DNA from: Acanthococcus lagerstroemiae | Taxonomy: Eukaryota > Arthropoda > Insecta > Hemiptera > Eriococcidae | NCBI GenBank assembly: GCA_031841125.1 | Contig: CM063108.1 | Coordinates: 42,960,268-43,024,267, forward strand | Direction: 5' to 3' | Length of the DNA stretch: 64,000 nucleotides | Shown: piece after piece, positions 55,984 to 64,000 of the stretch | Layout: each line of letters begins with the position of its first letter | How positions within the stretch are numbered: position 1 is the first letter of the stretch | Notes under the pieces: model-generated | The model's input: only the letters and a program-made list of their open reading frames with translations | Databases searched by the model: none | Told to the model about the DNA's origin: nothing | Made by a program: the position numbers and the translations under genes

Positions 55984-58900
55984 ATGCCCGGCGTTTTTAG
56001 GATAATTTTGACATTCTTTCTCATTAGTTTTAATCGTGCAGTAGAATTAGAGAGCAACAACGCGAAAGACACGCTGGAGGCAACACATGGTAAAATAATC
56101 CATACTTCTGTTGTGAGTAAAACCTTATACCTTCCATTAGTTAAATAATTTTATTGAATTTTCGTTTCCGAGTGAGATGGAACATACCCATGTTTTCGAT
56201 GTAATTCGCAACTTTAGCCACTCTCGGTATTTTAGTTATCCAGTCATTTCATAAAGCCAACAATGGAGTTTCCTAAGGGAAAGGAAACTCTGGTAACCGG
56301 CAATAAGCATGTGTTACCCTTCATTATACGCGTATATAGTAACCGAGGGGGGCCAATGTCCCTTTCCCGAAATCGAGTTTAAGTAATACAGAAAGTTTAT
56401 AGCTGGGACAAAAGTGGCCCGCCCCTACCCATGAAGAGTACCCGTGTCTTATAACTGAGTTTGTTCCGAATAAAATAGAGTCTATAAGTGCCGAACATAC
56501 GAAAATCATGATTATCAACGGGCTATGAAGTCCGAAGTATCGCCGATCTACCACTGCGAAAACCTAATTGTATCCATCCTTTCCATTATGTCCTCAAGAG
56601 CGCATACCTCTGTACATACATATGTCCAACATTGTGATGCAAAAAAGATACAAAACGTGTTTTATGAAACGAAGTATTTTTAGCATTTAGACAATTTCTT
56701 CAGAACGGATTTAATTATTCATTAGGCAATATATCACTTACACTATACAACATTAATTTGAGATTTTGTAAAAAAAACAAACAAAAAAAAACATAGACAT
56801 GAGAAAACATACATGATTCTATAGTATACCTATTTTCAACGAGGAATTTAATGTCGATGTTAATTTTGGGGTTATAGTTCATTTTCTCCCTTATCTCCTA
56901 TCTTAAATGCCTACAAATTTTAGTATCATCGAGATGATCACTGATTAGACCACTATGCGCGTTCAATATTGTTATCAGTATCAGTGTAGTTATTCGTAGA
57001 CGACAAAAAGGAATAAAACGAGAAAAATTTGATAAAATTTTAATTTTGAATACAGAAAACGAAAGGTTCTCGAGAAACATGGTTAACGCCATCGTATTCA
57101 GCATTCGAAACATAGCTGAAATCATATAATCTCATCCCATTGTTTTTTATGCTGTTGTGTAGTGTTATTAACTATATAGGTACTTCCGCCGCTAATGACA
57201 ATATTTCCAACTGATCACAGCGCTCCCCCTGTTTGCTATGTGAAATAACCGTGAATGCTGAAAGCCCGCAGTGGAAACTGAATAACAGTACCTATATACC
57301 TACTGCTAAAGTTGTCCACGTTTTATTATAACTTATTTTTAAAATAAATCCGGCTTTTGACCTGGTGATTTCAGATTTTTCGACACGGAGATCGAACTCC
57401 GGAGTATACATACCCAACAGATCCATATCCGTCATCAATGTGGTCTGAAGGACTCGGCCAATTGAATAACGTTAGTTTATTTTCAATACACCAATACCCA
57501 AAATCTTGTACCTGTCATTCATATACCTTGTATGAGATGAACAGGATGCGTACCTATTGTAATAGTAAAGATATATGTTATCATACCTAATCTACATTTC
57601 AAGCGCTATATATGTATATGTTACATCCCTCATTTCTAACTGGTACTTACATAGTCACATTATATCCTCCTTAAGTTAACATTACGTTATTCCGTTACAA
57701 AAGTTACACGTTTTGTCACTGTATTGTCCCATTTCTACTCTTCCTGGTTCCCCTGACATTCCACTCCTCCTTTTGTGATCAACCGCCTCTTCTATACTTC
57801 CGCTTCATTTTGTAACCGATTGCGTTATTCCAATGTGGACTTATATAACGATACCATTACATTACACGTTTAACGATCCAGTATCGTTATTTTTTCGTTA
57901 TTTAGTAATGTGTTACTAGGGAGTTTTTGCACGTCTCTGGCAATGGATACCGTATAATGTTAAGTACTTACTGAACCAATGAAGAGTCTAATTGACAACT
58001 AACGGATACTGTGTTCCGCTGTATGTTAAATAGAGATTTCGCATTGATTCAGAAAGGGTGTTTAACACTCCATACATGTACAGTATATCCGTTTTATGAG
58101 AGACGTGCAAAAACTCCCAATAATTGTTATGACCCCCTGGTGATGGATACAAGCTGGATTTCAACTCCGTGTTGGCTGTACTAAATACTTACTACCTGAC
58201 ACCCCCCTTCCCCCCCCCGTAAGAATTTTCACTCAGTATTTGGAAAAATTTACCACTTCAGTCAGGCGGAGTGAGGAAAATCCAACAAGTTGGAATTTGA
58301 TTGATAAGAGAAGTATTATTGCTCGGGCACTGTTCTAAAAGTAACTGAAATATGACACTGCATATTTTAACCAATCAGGAGTCTAAGTTTTATGAAACTT
58401 CAGCATAAGTGCAAACAGCCAGTGGCGTAGCCAGGGGGGCGGGCGAAGAGGGCGAATGCGTCCCCCAAGGCACCTGAAATTGAATGTAAAATATGCAAAA
58501 ATGAGCAAATTTTCGCATTTAAAACACGTTTTTTTGAAAATTTTTTGCTCAAGCAGTAATTTTACCCTAATTTTTCATAAAATAGTCCTCTGGTATCGGC
58601 AATTTTTAAAAAATACCTCAATTTTCGACTTTTTCTCCCTTGAAAATCTTACTTCGCCCCCCCCCCCCTCTCGGGAAAATCCTGGCTACGCCATTGCAAA
58701 CAGCCGATCTGTAGTTGGATTGGCAAGATCAAAATGCTAAAAAATCTTCTGCTCCTAAAATATTATACCTTATTTTCTTTTTCTGAGGAGGGTTTTTAGA
58801 GGATTTGGAAGCTCAGCCCCCCCTCCATTTGGGCTCATGAACTTTAGATTATCAATCAAAACTGATCATATCCGGTTATTTTTTCGATCAAGTGCAGTTT

Positions 58901-61900
58901 CAAATAATGTATGTTTCTTGTCAGTTGGGTTGAATTCCTGAACTATACCTATTAACTGGTTGAGGTGCAGAGAAGATCACACCTCACTTATATTATAAAC
59001 AAGTACCAAACTACATTAATTTCATATCTTTCTTTTAATAACCTAAGTAGAACGGAAAGCTACGAATGTACAACTTGGGGAAATGGTTTCGTGAACGATA
59101 CTTGATTGTGCCGGGACTAAGTCAAGGTTACCGACGTGACACGCTACTGATGAACAGTTCGGATTATGATCGAACCCTCATGAGTGCTGAAGATTTTCTG
59201 GCTGGCTTTTTACCTCCCAATGAAGACGAAATGTGGGCTAGCGATGGTCTAAAATGGCAGCCAATTCCTGTGCACACAAAACCAACTGCTGAAGACTCGG
59301 TAGGAATTCTCTGCTTTTGCATAGCTGCTTATAATGAGTATATATTTTTAATTATTGCTCATTTTATGTGCACTGATGCGGGTCAACAAATAACACTATC
59401 TATTTCTAACTGCAGGTAATAGCTCAAGAGCGTCGTTGCGAGAGATACGATCTGGAGAAATACAACGCCAATCAACTGCCCGAGATTAAAGAATCTTATC
59501 GGGAAAATCAAAAACTTTTAGAATTTATTGCCAACAACTCCGGATATAGTATATCAAGTAATGATGTTTTTGACGCAATGAATAAATTGGGACATGTTTA
59601 CGATACGTTGAAGGTTGAAGTAAGTGCTCAGTTATGCTGTGTACATATCTATGTCGCATTTCGTTTCCTCTGCATAAATGATGTTGAGACCTTTGGCTTA
59701 CTCCAAAGACTTTGAGTTTAGCGGTTCTTGAAGGTTTACGGCTCCCATCAGGTCTTCTTATATAAAAGAGAGAAGAGATAGTGGCGTTGCCAGTAAAGCA
59801 GCTAATACAGTCTCCCTTTTACCTATCAAAATTGGTGAAATTTCTTAATAAAATTCTTGAAATAACTGAAAAATTTTATCTAGTTTCTGTATACAAATTC
59901 TGAATTTTTAATAACCAAACTGACGTAGCTCGGCGTTTCCTTTGACCCGAAACCTTCGCACAACATAATATATGCAGGACGTACCGTAGGCACGGGGTGA
60001 CTTTATTCATGTTTTCATTACTCTCAGGAGCACGAGGGGGGGGGGGTAGGAATAGAACGTATGACAATATACTGACACATGACTCGTAATGTAGGATATT
60101 GTAGCTACTGTGTAAAACCAGCTCGGTGTAAAATTCTGCTATTTCCAAGCAGTTATCACGTCCTTAGAGCTTCAAGAGTCACATAAAAATTACATATTAG
60201 GTATCAAAATTATAAAAGATAAAGGGCGAACATCAAAGAAAACGGTATGTTGTGTTTGGTGTCATTACACGCAAAATTTGGTAGCGGTCGTAATGAAAGT
60301 ATACTAAGGACTATTGTGTATTAATCAGCATAGTGATGTAGAATTTTTTATTAGCTCTTTAAGTCGGTAAGTGATCAATTTCGATGCTCTGTTTTATTGC
60401 TAATGAATAAACAAGCCCAAATCGGATATTTATTTGTGTATGAGGATCTCGGCCATTCAAGAGAAAAGTTTCATTTATTCGTTTTATAAATTATTTTTGG
60501 AATAAAAGAGGAGACAGTTTTCCCGGTTAACATATTTGTTGTTTTTTGATGTGCGTACATCTGCATACATAGATAGTATATATCGATTTAACGTTACTTC
60601 GTACTTTTGATGGACAACACTGCATTTACGACTTTCCCCCCGTTCATTCGTGAACATGTGCAATGTCACCCCATCGCGATACCACTTGGCTTATTTATTT
60701 CATAATTCTGTGAAAAAATTTGTAGTATGGTGGATGTCATAATCTTTTGGGGAATGTAATCTGGAATGTCCCATCAAAATTACAAAAAATATCCCAGCTC
60801 TCTAACCCAGTTTTGCGCGTCAACCTGGAAAGTACAAAAAACGTGAACAAAGTCACCCCATGTTAGGGTAGCAATGCACGTTTTCAGAAAATAACGGACT
60901 CACACAAATCCTCTCATCAGGAATACACGTTTATTTGTGCATTTTGCAGGATGAGTACAATTTAACGTTACCATCTTGGACAAACGGTATTTATCCAGAA
61001 CCTATGAATTTAGTATTTGTCAAGATGCTTGTTACTTATGTCTTCACTCCTGAGATGAGAATTCTACATGCAGGTAAGTATCTGAACTCGAGCTTGCTTC
61101 GTATTATGAGTCATATTAGCCATTGAGTCATTCTCAAGAAATTGAGAATATGTGGCAGTTTCTATAAAAAGGGGTAACTTTGTCATTTCAACAAATTTTG
61201 AGTTACAGATAGTACGTAATAGTAAAGCTCTATAACTTCGTGTGAGTACAATCGTCCGCCATTTTGACGTCAACCTTACCCGTGGATGCCAAATTGACTA
61301 TGCAGTACATTCCGCATAGTCGGATTTGGCATCCACGGGCACGGTTGGAGTCAAAATGGCGGATGATTGTACTCACACAAAGTTATAGAGTTCTAGTCAT
61401 AGAGGAGTGAATGCCCATTCCAAGGAGCTATTGATGAGATCTGTAGCGTTTTTCTTTGCGGAGATACAAGGGGTCAAACATGAGTGTAATGAGAACGCGC
61501 GAAAACACGTTTTTGAGAATAACACGTTTAACCTTTTTCTCCCACTCCTTCAAGCGGCCGTAACTCGCCGCGGAATCACGTTACCAGCCTCGATGAGGGC
61601 TTATTGAAAAGGTAATTTTTTGCTCTTCTATGTGGTAACAATTCGGAACATCGGATTTATTCGTGACCTCCGAAAAACCGTGAAGACGCGCATACAGACA
61701 TTTGCATTATTTTCTCATTCTCTTCCTCCCTCTCCCTCTTCTCTCTCACGCGCGTAAATTTTGTCTATCCTTGAAGCTGTTCTACCTTTAATCATGGATA
61801 TTAGTGCTTTTACCGTAGACAAGATATCTATATTGTAGTGGACAAAAGTTGTCCCCCTCCCTAAATTTTGATGTTCCTGCTCTGTAAACTTGTTGAATAT

Positions 61901-63913
61901 TCTCTACTATGTATAAACTACGTAAGTATTATATGAGGGAAGGGGGAGGGTGCTACCTTAACCCTTAACATCCTAATATTCTCAGTTTTGGGGAAATATG
62001 ACTCCATTATAGAAGTATCTAGTTCAATTTTCCTGAATTTCAGGACCAATTCTGAAGTGTATAGTTTGGGACATGCTGCAGAAACAAAGCGGGTCGTTCA
62101 ATCAAAGTTTCCATCTCTATTCTGGTCATGAAAAAACGATTGTATCTGTATTATATACGTTGGGACTGTTCGAATTCGTCGCGCCATCGTACGGCGCTTC
62201 GATTATTTTTGAACTCAGATTGAAGGAGACAGAATACGTCGTTACAGTAAGCACATTTCTTGAATCTACGAGCGACTTTTTCGGTAGAGGAAAGGATGGA
62301 TGCACCTGTTAGTGTAATCATAATTTGCAGCAAAATAACCTCTATTTGCACTTTATCGCAGAATAAGCTGAAGTTTTGATATATGATGCTGCGGTTTACA
62401 GACATTTACCTGGTGACACATACCTGAAAAACATTAACCTGAAGGAACAAATCCCGACACCCAAATGCCTGGCAAGCACATCCCTGACAGACGTTTACCT
62501 GAAAACTGATAACCTGCCGGACATTGACCTGAAGCATTTTGCCTGACAGGACATTACTCCGACAAAAAAAAAATCATGGAAATCCTCGAAAAACGTAGTA
62601 GTCTCGGTGCAGGCTTGCAAGTAGCCAAAGTGTTCGAATGCCATCTCGAAGATGGAAGTGAAGGTAATCGGTAAAAAACTACACGTAGATGGTAACATCT
62701 ACGTGAAATGCCGCGCGAGAAACGGACGAATTTATTGCGATTGCCGACGAGTCAGAAGAAACGAATGTAGAGCGAGGGCTATTACAAACGATCCGCTCGA
62801 CAGTACGCAAATTCAGTTAATCAAACAATCGCAACATTAACATCCCCCGTTCTGTACGCCAGTTCGTTCACATGGTGCTCGCATTGGCGTTCGTGCCTCA
62901 CGACGAAGTAGCATCAGAAGCATTCGATCTGTTGGCTGATGAAGCGCCGGAAGATCTGCAACCAATAATTGACTATTTTCAAAACACTTATGTATCCGGT
63001 AGACCAGCGCAAGACCGTCATAGAGCTGTTCCACCGTGGTACCGCCCGGAAATATGAAACCACCATGCGTCAGCACTGAACAAAGCACATAAGACGAATA
63101 ATGTTAGTGAAGGTTGGCATAATAGATTCAATCAACTTGTCGGCAAAAGCCATCCAGATATTTACACATTCGTCAAAGAAGTTCAGAAAGAACAAGCTTT
63201 CACTGAAACTTGCATAGCGGAATTGTCATTAGACAAGCGGGTGAAGTTGGGCCCCAGGAAGAAATGGTTGGACATTCAAGACCGCATTCAAGGAATTGTC
63301 GCGCAATACGAAACTTACAAGAATAATGACGACATTATCGCTTACCTCAGAACCCTCAGTTACAATGTATCTATATAATACACATGAAAAAAACGTACAA
63401 CGTGAAACTTTTTTTGTCAGGGGCATAGTTTTTAGGTAAATGTCTGTCAGGTATTACATTGTCAGGTACATCTCATTCAGGTTAATAATATTCAGGCATT
63501 TGACTTCCGGGATTTTTTCTTCCAGGTAAATGTCTTTCAGGCATGTGGATTCAGGGAAATGTCATGTAACCGATACTGCGCATAATGGCTGATACGTATG
63601 AAACTATTTACTAAGTTTGGTAGCAATAAGATTGTCTCATTTTTATTTCAAATAGAGAGGTACCTACCTAAGCTCATTTCATATTTGTATTTCAACTTCA
63701 ATGGCACCCATTACACACTACTTTTTTTGTTACAGATATTGTATAGAAATTCAACTGAAACAGGACCATATTTACTCACACTTGCAGAATGTGGTTATAT
63801 TTGCACGTTAGGTAAATTCGTCGAGATAACAAAACCGTGGATTCCTGATAACTTTGATGAAGAGTGTAAGGTTGGTTGGCTTGAAAAATTGGTGAATAAG
63901 TCTGTGATAACAA
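55984..63913 (+). CDS. Gene C: histidine acid phosphatase paralogue, 3' exon outside window
   Basis: Exons seen: 55984-56112, 57375-57470, 59051-59299, 59416-59619, 60950-61073, 62044-62246, 63736-63913; the final transmembrane exon should follow after the GTAAGT at 63914. Exons 1-6 have exactly the lengths of gene B; exon 7 is two codons shorter. Signal peptide M-P-G-V-F-R-I-I-L-T-F-F-L-I-S, then ATHGKIIHTSV and RHGDRTP. NSSDYDRTLMSAE, LPPNEDEMW and WQPIPVH are intact. The catalytic loop reads SGHEKT: His-Glu replaces the His-Asp of genes A and B (62127-62132). The preceding segment also differs (ILKCIVWDM, with an extra Cys and Trp). Either the enzyme uses Glu as proton donor or activity is altered. 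No stops or frameshifts, so the gene looks maintained. Confidence 0.9.
56741..57164. mobile_element. PIF/Harbinger-like element, TTA duplication (copy 2)
   Basis: CACTATACAAC ... GTTGTGTAGTG with TTA at 56738-56740 and 57165-57167. The interior is collinear with copy 1 (39668-40722) minus its two nested insertions (tatgcgcgttcaatattg, gacgacaaaaaggaataaaa, gccatcgtattcagcattc). In gene C intron 1. Confidence 0.85.
57919..58118. mobile_element. 200-bp MITE, GGGAGTTTTTGCACGTCTCT ends
   Basis: GGGAGTTTTTGCACGTCTCT at 57919 and its inverted copy AGAGACGTGCAAAAACTCCC ending 58118 (about 20 bp, nearly perfect). A weaker inner pairing involves ggatac/gtatcc words. Gene C intron 2. Confidence 0.8.
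58196..58300. repeat. Dispersed repeat, second copy of the 43690-43800 segment
   Basis: gtaagaattttcactcag, atttggaaaaatttac, tcaggcggagtgaggaaaa and caacaagt follow the same order as in the hAT-like element at 42928-44165. This fragment is probably from a decayed relative. A C9 run lies at its left. Confidence 0.6.
58420..58696. mobile_element. hAT-type MITE, CAGTGGCGTAGCCAGG ends, 8-bp duplication
   Basis: CAGTGGCGTAGCCAGG at 58420 and CCTGGCTACGCCATTG ending 58696. Exact 8-bp duplication caaacagc (58412-58419, 58697-58704). 277 bp, non-coding. Gene C intron 2. Confidence 0.92.
59989..60872. mobile_element. Possible TIR element, GGGGTGACTTTRTTCAYG ends
   Basis: ggcacggggtgactttattcatgtttt at 59989 is matched in inverted orientation at about 60835-60872 (aaaacgtgaacaaagtcacccca). 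A further internal 'gtcacccca' sits near 60664. No coding; borders and class uncertain. Gene C intron 4. Confidence 0.5.
61228..61390. mobile_element. Palindromic MITE, CTCTATAACTTYGTGTGAGT arms
   Basis: Arms of about 75 bp: CTCTATAACTTCGTGTGAGT..CCGCCATTTTGACG..CCGTGGATGCCAAAT and its inverted copy, separated by a loop of about 10-15 bp (about 61300-61316). Two to five mismatches. Gene C intron 5. Confidence 0.88.
62394..63571. mobile_element. Internally deleted MULE with long ACATTTACCTGA-array TIRs
   Basis: TIRs of 90 bp or more are made of spaced ACATTWACCTGA-type words (left: gacatttacctggtg, aacattaacctgaag, gacgtttacctgaaa, gacattgacctgaag; right: the same inverted). Flanks gatgctgcg (62385-62393) and gatactgcg (63572-63580) match at 8 of 9 bases, a 9-bp MULE-type duplication. 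It encodes a FLYWCH-like segment and the C-terminal part of a MULE transposase. Gene C intron 6. Confidence 0.82.
62652..63378 (+). pseudogene. FLYWCH domain plus MULE transposase C-terminus
   Basis: 62652-62840 reads HVDGNIYVKCRARNGRIYCD then CRRVRRNECRARA, a FLYWCH-type zinc finger of the kind found at MULE transposase N-termini. After a stop, 62872-63378 has LALAFVPHDEVASEAFDLL, EDLQPIIDYFQNTYV, then (past a TGA at 63055) NKAHKTNNVSEGWHNRFN, the C-terminal region with the catalytic-Glu neighbourhood, and SHPDIYTFVKEVQKEQA. The central catalytic part (VDGTF, CRFHLxQSW) is missing: the two ends are joined directly, so the element cannot mobilise itself. Confidence 0.85.
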
Positions 63914-64000
63914 GTAAGTGAGTTTCTAAACACACCTAATGTGTAGATAATAATAAAAAACACCTAAAAGAGCTACGTATGTATAAATTCGAAAATAAGG

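Overview
The window is eukaryotic and reads as insect genomic DNA. It is AT-rich, genes are split by introns with GT..AG borders, and most of the sequence is transposable-element debris of several classes (R1- and RTE-clade LINEs, hAT, MULE, PIF/Harbinger-like and Tc1/pogo-like elements, foldback elements). A tandem family of secretory or lysosomal acid phosphatases and the TE style suggest an arthropod, perhaps a hemipteran; that assignment is inference with low confidence. No bacterial operon, CRISPR array, rRNA or tRNA was seen.

Host genes. Three tandem paralogues of a histidine acid phosphatase (lysosomal/prostatic type, membrane-anchored) lie on the + strand: gene A (22587-36567), gene B (47390-54216) and gene C (55984 to beyond the right edge). 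They share one eight-exon plan with near-identical exon lengths and phases: signal-peptide exon, RHGxRxP exon, substrate-pocket exon, two mid-domain exons, a catalytic HD exon, a cysteine-rich exon and a transmembrane-tail exon. Gene A carries RHGERSL instead of RHGxRxP, and gene C has His-Glu where the other two have the catalytic His-Asp. One orphan signal-peptide exon with a good splice donor lies on the - strand at 2347-2422.

Layout. 1-993: decayed TE-associated protein. 3660-5913: a foldback element with two arms of about 475 bp, a 288-bp direct repeat and a MITE. 6640-13060: a pyrimidine-rich repeat array of about 600-bp units, split by a 5'-truncated R1-clade LINE with a 12-bp target duplication. 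13190-20740: degenerate tandem repeats, an RTE fragment, a pogo-like element and several MITEs. 22587-34058: gene A exon 1 and its 11-kb intron, which holds a multi-layer TE nest. 36875-44838: gene A/B intergenic region, dominated by an RTE LINE on the - strand into which a Harbinger-like element, a hAT MITE, a MULE and a larger hAT-like element have inserted. 49722-53638: gene B intron 6 with a nearly complete RTE LINE. 56741-63571: gene C introns with five or six TIR elements, including an internally deleted MULE.

The most unusual material is a set of elements whose ends are built from arrays of a short motif facing inward: CTAACAAATCCGCGTCA (26337-31131, with long palindromic hairpins), CGATAGCGCGC (MULE, 41314-42392) and ACATTTACCTGA (MULE, 62394-63571). 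The first has no transposase I recognise and is the best candidate for something undescribed.
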